Positions 44,074-55,546 of a stretch of DNA of 64,000 bases are shown one piece after another; within the stretch, counting starts at the first letter, position 1; the number at the start of each line of letters is the position of its first letter. The stretch comes from Chrysopilus asiliformis (Eukaryota > Arthropoda > Insecta > Diptera > Rhagionidae). The stretch covers positions 52,570,706 to 52,634,705 of the forward strand of contig OZ035960.1 of assembly GCA_964034945.1 (NCBI GenBank), written 5' to 3'. The position numbers were made by a program, and so were the translations under genes. Under the pieces are notes generated by a model, which worked only from the letters and a program-made list of their open reading frames with translations, had not been told where the DNA came from and did no database searches.

Positions 44074-44549
44074 TATTTAATGTTAGGAAATGGGTAGAGC
44101 AAGTAAAGCCGCAGCCCGCGTGCGAAAACGGCGTTACGAATCGATAGCCTTCAACCCCCTTAGTGACACTGGAAAGTTTCATTAAGATCGGACCAGCCAA
44201 TTCGAAGAAACCAGGCGAGGGGTATCGAGGGGAGGGAAAAGTCAGGTTTTGTAGTGGAAAATCAAACCCCTTAGCCTTCTTAGTAATACTGTAAAGCTTC
44301 ATTAAGATCGGACCACCGAATTCGAAGATACCAGGCGAGGGGTGTCGAAGAAGAATTTTCTCAGAGGGGATACCTATCTAGATCGTATTTTTGTCCCCGA
44401 AAATCCCTAACACCCAAGTTTCATGAAAATCGTTAGGCCTGTTTTCGAGATCCATTGTGCAGACAGACAGACTGACAGACAGAAGGACGACAGTCCTAGT
44501 ATTATATTATAGGATATACCTATTTAATGTTAGGAAATGGGTAGAGCAA
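44074..44549. repeat. Segment bounded by 29-bp direct repeats
   Basis: The 29-bp sequence starting TATTTAATGTTAGGAAATGG is repeated exactly at 44074-44102 and 44521-44549. Between them are two related ~120-bp units (TTCATTAAGATCGGACCA, AATTCGAAGA-ACCAGGCGAG) and a run GACAGACAGACTGACAGACA. Confidence 0.8.
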
Positions 44550-44769
44550 AACTTTGATCGTTCCAAACAGCGAATTTTTAGGGATGGCAACAGTAAGTTG
44601 TAAACTAAATTTTAGAGGTCGACAGCAAAAATTTTGGGGGTCGTCACCAACATTTTTTAGATCGACAGAAACCTTTCGTTAACCTTACAGACTTCTAAAC
44701 ATTAGAATTGGATTAGGCGACCCTAAAAACCCCCATATGTGTTTGTTTTTTATCTGGAAAATTTGAGGG

Positions 44770-45465
44770 TTGAAGGATTCGCTGCCCCCCAAAATATACG
44801 CATAAAAATTTTCAGACCGATCGGACCATCCGATTAGGGGACAGGGGAGGGGTTAAGAAGCGAAAGGGGTAGGGGAAAATAGATAAGGGGAAAACACTAG
44901 CCGTCCCCCAAAATGTGAGCATACAAATTTTCAGATCGATCGGACCATCCGATTGGGAGTTGATAGGGGAGGGGTTAAGAAGCGAAAGGGGTAGGGGAAA
45001 ATAGATAAGGGGAAAACACTAGCCGTCCCCCAAAATGTGAGCATACAAATTTTCAGATCGATCGGACCATCCGATTGGGAGTTGATAGGGGAGGGGTTAA
45101 GAAGCGAAAGGGGTAGGGGAAAATATATAAGGGGAAAACACTAGCCGTCCCCCAAAAAGGTACGCATACAAATTTTCAGACCGATCGGACCATCCGATTG
45201 GGAGTTGACAGGGGAGGGGTTAAGAAGCGAAAGGGGTAGGGGAAAATAGATAAGGGGAAAACACTAGCCGTCCCCCAAAATGTACGCATACAAATTTTCA
45301 GATCGATCGGACCATCCGATTGGGAGTTGACAGGGGAGGGGTTAAGAAGCGAAAGGGGTAGGGGAAAATAGATAAGGGGAAAACACTAGCCGTCCCCCAA
45401 AATGTACGCATACAAATTTTCAGATCGATCGGACCATCCGATTGGGAGTTGACAGGGGAGGGGAA
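44770..45465. repeat. 122-bp tandem repeat, about 6 copies
   Basis: CACTAGCCGTCCCCC recurs at 44895, 45017, 45139, 45262 and 45384, a spacing of 122-123 bp. Units share TTTTCAGA(T/C)CGATCGGACC, GGGGAGGGGTTAAGAAGCGA and GGGTAGGGGAAAATA. The first copy is the most divergent and the later ones are nearly identical. Confidence 0.96.
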
Positions 45466-45729
45466 GGCCGGGAAACGTCGGAGAGAGGGGAAATTAAAAT
45501 GGGACCAACTAGGGAGTGAACTCTGTCATCCACCAACGTTTCAACAAAATCCATGCAACGGCACCCCAGTACTGCGCGAACATACAGATATAAAATAAAT
45601 AAATAAATAAAGTTGGACCAAAACGAATTGATAACCTCCTCCTTTTTTGGAAGTCGGTTAAAAAGGTCGAATTTTTTCATGACTACAATACTTTATTATA
45701 TTACGTATAAGAAAGTAAAAGTCGTAAAT

Positions 45730-46829
45730 CGCATTAAAAAAAAGTCTAGCCACCGAATAGCACTTGAAATCTTTTGTAAATATCATCGAATTAGTGTAAA
45801 ATCAGTCAACATATAAAGCGCGGATCATTGTTTTGCCATAGAAATTTAATATGGTTCATATGAATTTTTTTTTGTCAATTGTTATATTCTATATCTACCG
45901 TTTTTAACGCATGGAATCAATCGTCGGACACAAAAATATATTACACAATAGTGTTTGCGACGACACCATACATTTCGAAATTATTGAGCTAGATATAAAA
46001 TCGGACCATTCCTTCCTTCCTCCCCCATACAAACGAAACTGTTTTTTGCGGTTTTCTCGAAAACGGTGCATCATATCAAAAAAAAAAAATATAAAAACTA
46101 AATGTACCTATTTATAATAGAATTTCACCGAAATGATTTTTAAAAAAAAAGAATTTTGTCTATCCTCGTAGATTTGACAATTGACTCCTGGCAATTGTAG
46201 CTTTTGTTATGTTTTTTAAGGGATTTCAATTCCGCTTTTAAAAAAAATGCATGAAATTTTAAATCTGAAAAACTATGTTTTACTTTTTCATTCTCATTTC
46301 CGGCAAATATAGTAAACCCGCGGTACAATGATCAGAAAAAAAACAGTTAAAATGGCTGACATTTTAGTCCACCTAATGAGAGAAAATTAACGAAAATATA
46401 ATGTTGGTAAATCTATGCCAAGTGGACAACTAAAAAAAAAATCATGTAAAAATTACAAGGCTGAAATTTCTAGGAAAAATTCTGTCAAATTGAATTTTTT
46501 CAGTGATTTACAAATAGGGTGACAATAAGTCCCGGGGCTGTTTCTAATTGAGGCATTGTTGCGTGACCATGTGCATGCGCCCTAAGATTTATCGAAGAAG
46601 GATTAATGGTAACTTAATTTCCATTCGATTTTTAACAATTCCAAAAGTACCACAGAAACCGCTTGATCCATAGAGAATAGCACGAAATCAATACTAAGTA
46701 ATTGAACGAGGATTCCTCTCATGTTTCGATAAGCAGTTCAACGGCATAGAGGCTGATTACAGGGTCCTCTATAACTTTAAATCGAAGTTTAATGACAGGT
46801 AGACCACGGACCAAAACGACACAGGAACG
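45730..46829. other. No intact gene; possible Tc1 relic
   Basis: Near 46795-46830 a plus-strand reading GRPRTKTTQERK resembles the linker of Tc1-type transposases, but the frame upstream is broken. Sequence at 46030-46215 partly matches family B in reverse. Nothing else is recognised. Confidence 0.3.
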
Positions 46830-46832
46830 TAA

Positions 46833-47210
46833 AGCTAGAACCTGAATCGTACGTCGATGCGTCCGTGATGCGTCCGTCCGGTTGACAGTTTTATGCGGTG
46901 ACAGTTGGGTGCGGCAACGAATCTGGAGTTAATTCATTGTTTTGCACTTCTTCTATTAGTTTATCGTCGAAACAATTACTTTCAATTTGTTCCATACTTA
47001 AATTGCTTAAATCGTAAACAAACTTTTTTGCGAAATGACATTTCCGTGCGTTGCCGCATGTAAAAGTAGAAATTCGACCTACTCTATGCGGTTGCCGCAT
47101 CGGAAAACGTATTATTAGGGGAGTACTCATAGCAGCCCGTTGATTCTACTCGAACTGTCAACCGGACGCACGCATGACGGACGCATCGACGTACGATTCA
47201 GGTTCTAGCT
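46833..47210. mobile_element. 378-bp long-TIR element, copy B
   Basis: It has the same length and nearly the same sequence as 40251-40628. TAA flanks at 46830-46832 and 47211-47213. Differences are a handful of substitutions, some of which change the end of the shared minus-strand frame. Two independent insertions with TWA sites support a Harbinger-like mobiliser. Confidence 0.9.
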
Positions 47211-47213
47211 TAA

Positions 47214-48860
47214 TTCTGATTTTTATCCCCTTGCAATGAAGTTTTGATGCCATGCCAATAAAATTGTGCTGTTTCAAAAATGTCTCCTATCCACTTTTTA
47301 TGCAATTTTCTTCAGTTATTAGCCTGAAATAAGAAATGTATTTCTCGAAGCGAAATCGTTTGAATCAAATGTCAATGGGGTATGTGGCAACTGAAGCCAT
47401 CAACTTTTTTCGTTTTGTTTATAAAGCTGGGGCTTTGAAGTAACTTTAGTGGCAACCTTGTCGACCCTGTTCCCATTACACGCTTCTTCAACGCGAAGCT
47501 GACATTAATGTTCCACAGCTAATCACTCTATCGAGCCGAAAACCGTCAAATGCTGCTCTATCGTTGCAGGATTTTTATGAAACGAATATTGACCCAAGGA
47601 TGACTCGTCGATCGCCAATTTCCTCATTAAACGTATTGGAGCTTTACATACTCATTCTTAATCAATGTGTCGTTCTTGTCACTTCTTACGCTTCTTGTAC
47701 GCGGATGTGAATTATAGGTCTAAATCTTTAGACCCGATTGTGTAAATTGCTGCACTTTTAAGTCACAAAAAACAAATCTCACGAGGCCCTGCTTTTCGAT
47801 ACTGTTTGCACGCTTTTGGGGGTTGATAGGGTTGGTCAATTGAATTTCGACGTACGGTAAAGTACTGTCTATTGCTACTGTCTATTGCTACTGTCTATTG
47901 CTACTGTCTATTGAATGGTCAGTAGCTCATCGATATTTGCAATTTGTAGTATTGTGTTGGTGCTGATTATGGGGGCGTTTACTGGGTGTGAAATTTAATG
48001 GCGCTTTATTTGCAAAACCGTATAATATTAATAAAAATAATAGTAAAACATCACATTCTATTTATATTTTATAATATTTTTATTTTATTATGCACAGCAT
48101 CGGTCTTAATTATTATTACATATCTTATATTATATTAACTAAACGCATTATATCAAATTGATATTTTTTTTAATCATTTACAGAAACGTTCACATAATTT
48201 CGACATTTTATTTAATTTACTTTGTTATAACAATTTGTAACATGATCATAGAAATAAATTTTATATTTAAATATATTTATATATTTTACTATATGTCTAA
48301 AAAGCATCAAATTTACAACTTTTAAATAATAGACCTAAAGAATATCTCTCAAAAAAGTGTTATTTGAAATTATTCACAATTTGCACTTAAATATGGAAAC
48401 AAAATTTGCATTTATAAACTTAACAAATCATTAGGTTTATTGTCATTAACTTATTAATACATTCGAAAATATGTCAAAGGAGTCATATATATTTTTGCGC
48501 TTGTTTTACTTGCTAGTAGCAGTTTAGCTCAGATTTTTTTTAATTTTTGTACAAATAGATATAAGTTTTTGTCCCACTGTTTTGTAGCAATAAATCCTGC
48601 AATTTTACATAAACCGTACAAAAATCTTTTGAAACTATATTTAATTTTATATAAAAACTCAATAAATGTAATAGAATTAATATTGTTGGAGAGCGGTTCC
48701 ACTTTTGCGGAGCGGTTTGACCACTTAAAACATTTTGCACTGGAACCATATTTCCTCCCCAATCAAATAAATTTGGTTCACTTTGGTTATTGTTTTTGAA
48801 AAATAGTTATAAAAAGAAATGAACTTTTTTTCATCACCTCTTTGCTACATCTAATATAAT
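47214..48860. other. No supported gene; small 13-bp tandem repeat
   Basis: TACTGTCTATTGC is repeated four times at 47863-47914. The rest is AT-rich with no recognisable frame or inverted termini. Confidence 0.5.
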
Positions 48861-48862
48861 TA

Positions 48863-49097
48863 CAGTCAAAGTCCTCTAACTCGAAATCCCTGAAATTCGA
48901 ATTTTCCTCTAACTCGAATTTTTTAAACCTTTTTTGCGCTCCCTTCAATTTTTCTTTAAATTTTTAGTTTGTTTTCAAAACTACTATGTACTATAATGTA
49001 TTTAAAGAAAATTGTTTCAATTTCTCTAACTCGAAATTCCTCTAACTCGAAACGATTTTGATGGCAGCAGACGATTCGAATTAGAGGACTTCGACTG
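48863..49097. mobile_element. pogo/Tigger-type MITE
   Basis: Inverted ends CAGTCAAAGTCCTCTAACTC and its near-complement are flanked by TA at 48861-48862 and 49098-49099. CTCTAACTCGAA repeats inside. Confidence 0.9.
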
Positions 49098-49330
49098 TAA
49101 TTTGATTATTTTATTATACAATTTGTATTTATATTTGGCCTAGCCTACCACAAGAACAAATGGTCTGAAAATTGAGTTTGAAGAAAGAAATGGGACTTTT
49201 TCGTTGGTAAGAGAGAGATAAATATACTTATCAGAAGAGAGCGACACGATAAACTTTAGAACAAAATTGGGCTAAAAGTTGACTAAAATTTTCGAATTTG
49301 ACTCAAGCTCACTAAGTTTTGTGCTCTTAA

Positions 49331-49508
49331 TGCTGCGTTTACACGAATGACAAAGTCATTTTTTTTATCATAAATTGTCGTTATCGTGTAAATAGTATCA
49401 TTTTTGTCATTATTTCTGTCAGAAAAATGACAATCTCTCATAAAAAAATGAACTTGTCCATTATTTTATGACAGATTGTCATTATCTGTCATTCGTGTAA
49501 ACCCAGCA
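49331..49508. mobile_element. Small Harbinger-type MITE
   Basis: Inverted ends TGCTGCGTTTACACGAATGA and TCATTCGTGTAAACCCAGCA are flanked by TAA at 49328-49330 and 49509-49511. The 178-bp unit is largely palindromic, with many TGTCATT motifs. Confidence 0.9.
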
Positions 49509-49868
49509 TAATTCTCAAGACCAAACTTTGACATTAATTTTTGGGCGAATAAACGCATAGAAAAACTAAACATTCTTCTCAACTCGACTAATATTCTATA
49601 AAGAATAAAATAGTAATAGTTTTTTTTTCGATTATTATGATAAAAAGTTCAAATTTTAAATTTAGCCCCAATTGATTTTTAAATTCAGCATCCATTGCTC
49701 GAAAAATGTTTTCGGTATAACTTTTCGAATCAATTGTGTAAGCAGAGGTTATACAATACGTTATTCTCTGGCCAACTTTTCGCGGAGTTTTCATTTCAAT
49801 GGTTAGTTATCTTTTTCACAAATTCATCTATTTCTCAGATTTGTACAATTTTCAGACCATTTGTTTTA

Positions 49869-50336
49869 AGGTCGGAATACAATTGGCCCGACACAACATT
49901 TACCGCGACATTTCCGATTTTAAACTTATAGTACACTATGCTTCTGTATACAATCAATCCGAACAACTTTGTCCTCGCGAAAAGATAAATCGAACTTAAC
50001 TTTTGTCGGTCAGCTCGCCGACAAAATTTCATGGTTGATTCAAAATTAAATCTAATGAGAACGTCATACTCAAGAGGAAATTCAAGAAAGTATGAGGAAA
50101 TATAGTTCGTATGCTGTGTTGTTTAGATTCACATTCCTATTATGTATGATAATGGGTAACAAAACATGTTATAATATAACATATTATGTGGTCCACCGTC
50201 CCATTGTCAAAATCAATTGAAAAACCAATGACGTTCAGAACAACAAAGTGTGCGCAATTGTATTTATATGAAGGGCGACACTGTCGCCGTAATCTGTCGC
50301 TGTAAATGTTGTGTCGGGCCGATTGTATTCCGACCT
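49869..50336. mobile_element. Harbinger-type MITE with ~40-bp TIRs
   Basis: Inverted ends AGGTCGGAATACAATTGGCC, continuing through CGACACAACATTTAC, are flanked by TTA at 49866-49868 and 50337-50339. No coding capacity. Confidence 0.87.
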
Positions 50337-50400
50337 TTATAGTGGGTTAGGGCTATAAAGTATGTTCGACTTTTACATTTCGTTTTTTATGTAAAACATA

Positions 50401-50514
50401 CAGCCCTATTCTGCTAACTGCCAGTGACTGATGACTAGTCACGGACTTTGTCACAAGAGCCGCAAATTAATTTATGTTCCGTGACTTAAGTATAACAATG
50501 CCAGAATAGGGCTG
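50401..50514. mobile_element. Tiny palindromic MITE
   Basis: Ends CAGCCCTATTCTG and CAGAATAGGGCTG are flanked by ATA on both sides (50398-50400 and 50515-50517). The core includes GTGACT/AGTCAC repeats. Confidence 0.78.
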
Positions 50515-50819
50515 ATAATGAAAATCACGGTTGCAGAAACAATTTGTAGCCGTGGTTACAAAAAAAACCTTCAATTTAGGTTACATTTTAGATGGTTTCC
50601 AAATAAACCCTCCAAAAACGGTTATTTTGAAACCAGCTTCTAAACAGGGTTTCTGAAACGTTTCTGAAAGGTTACAGAAACCAAATGTGAAACTTTTGAG
50701 TTTTGTTACCATAGTTTCAAATACGTTTCTTAACCGGCATGTAACCTCAAATTGTTACTTGGGAAATACTCTATATGGCGTGACTCCAAATTTTCAAACA
50801 AATTAAATTTCACTATAGA

Positions 50820-51180
50820 TAACCTTCCAATTAATTTTTTTAAAGCTGCTGCCATTGAATTTTCACTTATGTAAAAGTTACATTTCGAGAAAATCGCAAA
50901 AACGGTTCTGTTTGTACGACGGGGAGGAGTAGTCCGATTTTGTCCGTTAACGAACTCGACCTACGAAAGAACGGCTGTGCCAAGTTTCAAGTCTATAGCT
51001 TATTTCCTTCTCACATCCACGGATAGACTAGCGGATATGCAGAAATCAAGTTGGTTCATCATTCTAAGTACGCTGGTTTAATAATTTTTTTCATCCACGA
51101 TTAGTTTTATGCGTTAAAAATGTTAGAGCAAGTCTATTATACCTATTTATGGTTTAACCTATAGGATATAAAAACGCCTT
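50820..51180 (+). repeat. Dispersed repeat family B, old copy
   Basis: A diverged match to the second half of family B: CATTTCGAGAAAATCGCAAA, GTTAACGAACTCGACCT, TTTCAAGTCTATAGCTTA, ending in GGATATAAAAA. Confidence 0.55.
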
Positions 51181-51609
51181 TTCAGTGCCTTTGAATCGAT
51201 AGAATTTCTCTAAAAGCAATTTCTAATTCTCCTTAATGGAGGTAAAAAATTTAACAAATTAATAAATCAAATTTTCATAATATGTGGCTTTTTCCAACAC
51301 AGAAAAGTAGTTTAAAAAAAAAAAAATGCTACTTTTTTTCTGATCTGACACGTACTCTATTGTTTTTGCGAGCCGCGGATTGCAACGAAACTCGGCTGGA
51401 TTAGCGAATACTAGGTTGGATTAGCGAAAACCGGGCTGGATTGAAAATATTATTGGACTTTTGAAAAAATCCATTCATCAGTTTTTTTCAAAATTACAAC
51501 CAATTTCTGAGTTATTTTCAAAATTAGAAAACCATCCTGCAATTTCTTTGGACAATCCGCAGGTTAAAACTTCCCAAATAATCTGAATATTTTTATATTA
51601 AAATCTTTT

Positions 51610-52150
51610 ATTTAGATCGTTTTTTGTTTTGTTTATTTGTCTGCTTGTTCAGGATCAAATCTAGTAATCTAATTTTGACCCTCCTGCCCGCCTCCGATCA
51701 AAGTAAAATTTTGCACATATACGTAACTCCGGTGACAATGCAATATTTTCACGACTTCGTCCTTGTAAGGATAGTGGAAGGTTTCGCCAGAATTTTACCT
51801 AAATTTTCCGAAAAAAATCTTGTCTGGGAGTTTTGGGGGTCGATGAATCCGATTCTGAAGTCAAAAAGTTCTTAACACGTTCGTGACATTTGCTTTTTCA
51901 ACTTTTTTTTACATTTGGACATCGTGTACCACGGGTGGTACACTAGCGATTTGTTTCTGGCGGTTGTGCGCCATCGGTGGTACACGGTGCGTGTTTTTAT
52001 ATTACTTCATAAAATACTGACAATTTATGTTAAAACTATGTTTTTATACTTACGACTGTCAGGAATATTCAAAAATCGATTGCACTATGCATGTACCACT
52101 GGTGGTACACGATGTCACGAACGTGTTAAGGACATCTCAGAGGCAAGTAT
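51610..52150 (+). mobile_element. Hairpin-ended element family, truncated copy
   Basis: It matches the 5' part of 36783-37530 (ATTTGTCTGCTTG, AATCTAATTTTGACCC, CACGACTTCGTCCTTGTAAG and TTTTGGGGGTCG). The terminal foldback is missing. It is interrupted at TTAA by the MITE at 51877-52125. Confidence 0.65.
51877..52125. mobile_element. piggyBac-type MITE with GTACCACC palindromes
   Basis: Inverted ends CACGTTCGTGACA and TGTCACGAACGTG are flanked by TTAA at 51873-51876 and 52126-52129. The interior carries repeated near-palindromes such as GTACCACTGGTGGTAC, spaced tens of bases apart. Confidence 0.88.
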
Positions 52151-53874
52151 GAACAGTAGGAATTCGGTATAATTAACCCCTAAAATAGCGAATCACTTGA
52201 AATAGTGAACACACAATTTTTCTTATTCCATTTTGGAGTTTTTGTTATTCTGTGCCATATATTCCCATATACAGGATTGTAGAAACCCACAATCTTTCAA
52301 TTACTTGGGCGGAACAAAATCAGGTCGATTCTGGTAATCTGCGTGTATAAAAGGGCAATTAGGGAGAAGGCAGCAATGATGTATGCTCGAAAATAAGTTG
52401 TCCAAAAGAAACTTACTCAATATTTTCGTTCAAAAGAAAGAATTAATAAATTAAAAACTGCCTTTTGCCATTTTAAATATATACAGTGCATCCATACGGG
52501 ACCTTGAAATTGTGAACGTACGCAATATAGTAAAACCTCGAACATTGCGAGGTTTTGCCTTTATTGAATTTCAGTGTACAAAAAAGTGCCATTTGAAGTT
52601 GTCTACTGTTAATGGTCAGGAAAGTTCACAAATATATCAATCTCAGCCATCATTCCTAATCTATAAAAAAATATTGGTGCGATATCAGAGAAGCAAACTT
52701 TCATGACACTCCAAATTGAAAGGAATGGAAAAGGGTTTCCACACAAGTACATATTAAAAAAAAACTTTGCTGAAAAGAGGACATCTGCATTTTTGCAGCT
52801 TAATTCTTTCTTTGTGTGTGCTAAATTTCGAGCAAATTTATAGTTACCGATATTGATAGTTACGTTGCAAATCCGTTTTTTACAAAAATTTGCTTTTTTC
52901 GTTACAACATTAAATCCAACGAATTAATTAAAAAATCTCTGTTTGTTCAATAATTACTTATTTTTTATAACCCGCTGTAAAATATAGAATAGTTGATGTG
53001 TTAAATTTTAAAACTGATGACAATAAAGTAGCTTCTGTAAACTGAAACTCTGAAATGATTTCTCCAAGTTAAAACCCCATTGGGTACAGGTGTTTGTAGC
53101 AGAAAATATATTTTAATTTCATGGGTTGGATTTGTTATGTATTTCACGTTTTTAGTTGTTGCAGGTCCCAATTTTCATTTTTCACAAATTCTACTCTCGC
53201 TGTATTTAACAAAAAATTTGCTAAAAAATAAATACAAAACATTTTACCTGCTCTACTATAATAAATTGCAAATAAGTCACTGGTTTATTTGTGGGACCAA
53301 TTGGGTTAAGAGATCTTAACGAATGTTTTTTTACAAAAATATTTACATATGGGCCCAGTTTGATCAATAACGTTTCTTAATTCTTACAAAATTCTCTAAA
53401 AAAATTAAAAATATTTTATACGGTTTTTGTTGAACGTACAAACTAAATCAAAATTCAATGAAGCTTTTTTTGATCTCCATTAAAATAATTTGAGTATAAA
53501 ATCAATATTAGTGAAAGAAAATGAATTATATTTAATAACAAAAGTTGCCTAGAAATGTAATTGTGGCAAAGTTATTTTTATACTCATTTATATTGTATGT
53601 TTAAGTTCAATTAATTGAACATATTTATATTGGTAGTTTTAAGGGGTTTTATTTTAATTTTATTACTTTTTACTGTCAAATACAATAAATGTTTTGTCCC
53701 TTTAAATGAAGTATATATTATTTAATTTATTGGTATTTATATGTATATCTTATTTGTTAAAAAATATTTTTTTACAAATGTATTTAATTTATGTACAAAA
53801 GTTTATTTAATAATAATTAAAATAATTAGTAATCATATCGTTGTTTTTTTTACACATTAACTAATTAACTAATT
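52151..53874. other. No supported gene; downstream of the DIP-like gene
   Basis: AT-rich sequence directly 3' of the last DIP-like exon (minus strand), so it should contain its 3' UTR. I cannot place a poly(A) signal with confidence because AATAAA-like motifs are frequent. Confidence 0.4.
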
Positions 53875-54170
53875 TCATCTTTTTATTCGAGTAACAAGAA
53901 AAAATTGTCGAAATGCCTGTATACTAATGAAATTAAAAAGGATTAAGATAGAAAAATGAAAATCTGCTAAACATGTCATTTTTAATGTTGATTTAATGAA
54001 ATTTGTACTCCTGCCATCCTTATTGTCATGAGAATATTCGCTAATCCAGCCCGCTATATTTCGTCGTCGTTTACTTGACAGAAGTCCCTCTGTTATACTA
54101 CCGCATCCTGACGACGCCTTATTATGGAATGCTCCGGGCGGATGCCGGATGGGGGGCTGGTTTGTGTCAC
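53875..54170 (-). CDS. DIP-like last coding exon
   Basis: Acceptor TTCTACTTCCAG precedes 54170. In the phase carried from the stalk exon it reads GDTNQPPIRHPPGAFHNKAS, SGCGSITEGLLSSKRRRNIA and onward to a stop at 53875. The final ~35 residues contain a hydrophobic run (FHFSILILFNFISIQAF), as expected for a GPI-anchor signal or membrane tail. GPI attachment is known for several DIPs. The cleavage site cannot be fixed by eye. The basic RRR motif and Pro/His-rich start are unremarkable stalk sequence. Confidence 0.8.
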
Positions 54171-54639
54171 CTGGAAGTAGAATAAATTTATTCATTTATT
54201 AAGCATCTTTTCGTTAAAAATTATTGTTAACGATGGTCATTTTTAATACCCTTTCGCAGTTGCGAGGAAGAATGCATTGTTAAGATTTTAGCTTAGCAAA
54301 GGACCTTTTATGACAACCACGCGGATGAATGATTAAATTTATGACAGTACTCAAACCTTTTAGGAATTTTATTTTAATCAATTAATTCCATCGAGGTTAT
54401 AAATTTACAGATTAAAATAAAAATCCTTTTTATTACGCGGTGACTGGACCAGGAGCTTTTTAATCCAGATATCACTGTGTTGTTGTAAAAGGAAAACCAA
54501 ACAAATAACTCGTGATATTGGGCTTAAAAATTCAAAGGTTTTTTTAACGGTTTTTATGTCAACCGCAGTTATAGATGATGGAATACGAAAGCAATGTGAA
54601 CCACATATTTGTAATTTCGGTGAGAGCTTGATAGTACTA

Positions 54640-55544
54640 ACACATGGATCAATAAGTCCCGAGACTAACAATGAAAACAACATTTTTTTTGCAAAATTTT
54701 TTTTTATTCATCAATATAATCACCTTTTAGGGTGATACAATCGTCACGCCATGCGTATCCCAAAAAACTGACGCCATGACTTTGCCAGCTGACTGCTGCG
54801 TTTTCGGACGCTTCGGACGGCTTTCGCCAGCTGTGCGCCACTCAGATGACTGCCGCTTCGACTCTGGAGTGTAGTGATGTATCCATGTTTCGTCCATGGT
54901 CACGTAACGACGCAAGAAATCTTTTTTATTGCGAGTAAATAGCGATAAACAGCTTTCTGAATCATCGACTCGTTGCTGTTTTTGTTTCATCGAAAGCAAT
55001 CGCGGCACCCACTTGGAAAAAACCTTTTTCATGCTCAATTTTTCATGAAGGATAGTAAATGCACTTCCATATGATATCTGTGTTATCTCAGCAATCTCAC
55101 GGAGCTTCACTTTACGATCTTTCATTATAATTTTTGTCACTTCACTCACATTTTCCGGTGTAACGGCTTCCACAGGTCTACCCGAGCGTTCCGCGTCATT
55201 TGTGTCGGTACGACCACGTTTAAACTCGGCAAACCACCGACAAATCGTTGCTTTTGATGGACAAGAGTCCGGGTAACATTTTTCAATCCATTGTTTCGCT
55301 TGCACGGTGTTTTTATCCATTAAAAAACAATGTTTTATCAGAACACGAAACTCGGTTTTTTCCATTTTTTAAACAAACTACAAAACGACTTTACTCCAAC
55401 CTCGATAACTCAGCTGTTTCTGGTCCGATCGACTTAAAATTTTGACACGTTTCAAGCAAAGGTTAGTACTCTAGAAAGACGTGGTTACTGGTTTACTACG
55501 AGCGTCATCTCTGGGTTAGTCTCGGGACTTATTGATCCATGTGT
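54640..55544 (-). mobile_element. Third mariner, internally deleted (905 bp), in the DIP-like intron
   Basis: Inverted ends ACACATGGATCAATAAGTCC, near-perfect for about 30 bp, are flanked by TA at 54638-54639 and 55545-55546. It is about 370 bp shorter than a full mariner. It lies in the same orientation as the host gene. Confidence 0.95.
54727..55365 (-). pseudogene. Mariner transposase, C-terminal half deleted
   Basis: From an ATG at 55365 the frame gives 212 residues: the helix-turn-helix region (ATICRWFAEFKRGRTD), the linker (KWVPRLLSMKQKQ) and the first catalytic D158 (YVTMDETWIHHYTPE). After FWDTHG the frame enters 3' non-coding sequence (VTIVSP, stop), so the HDN and SPDLAP segments with the second and third aspartates are missing. 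The protein could at most bind termini. Its sequence differs from both other mariners in the window. Confidence 0.92.
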
Positions 55545-55546
55545 TA

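Larger units (their letters stand above)
43526..45657. mobile_element. Composite insertion with hairpin and tandem arrays
   Basis: Inserted in family A, it begins with AAAAAACCGACTTAAAAATG and ends CCTCCTTTTTTGGAAGTCGG followed by TTAAAAA, so both outer ends carry (A)AGTCGG/CCGACTT inverted motifs. It contains a foldback (43526-44027), a segment bounded by 29-bp direct repeats (44074-44102 and 44521-44549) and a 122-bp tandem array (44770-45465). No transposase or polymerase was seen. Whether this is one element or several cannot be settled by eye. Confidence 0.55.

Noticed and set aside
44074..44549. 29-bp direct repeats as LTRs or a retroelement target duplication
   Set aside because: They are too short for LTRs, too long for a normal duplication, and no coding or priming features lie between them.
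44770..45465. Evenly spaced repeats as a CRISPR array
   Set aside because: Whole 122-bp units are repeated with no unique spacers, and the context is eukaryotic.
46795..46830. Tc1 transposase (GRPRTKTTQERK)
   Set aside because: The frame is broken immediately upstream and the match is too short to call a gene.
51386..51405. 17-bp match to the coding strand of the last DIP-like exon (GGCTGGATTAGCGAATA)
   Set aside because: An isolated match of this length is plausible by chance in 64 kb read on both strands.
54405..54683. A 92-residue frame next to the mariner
   Set aside because: It overlaps the mariner terminus and its flank and resembles nothing known.
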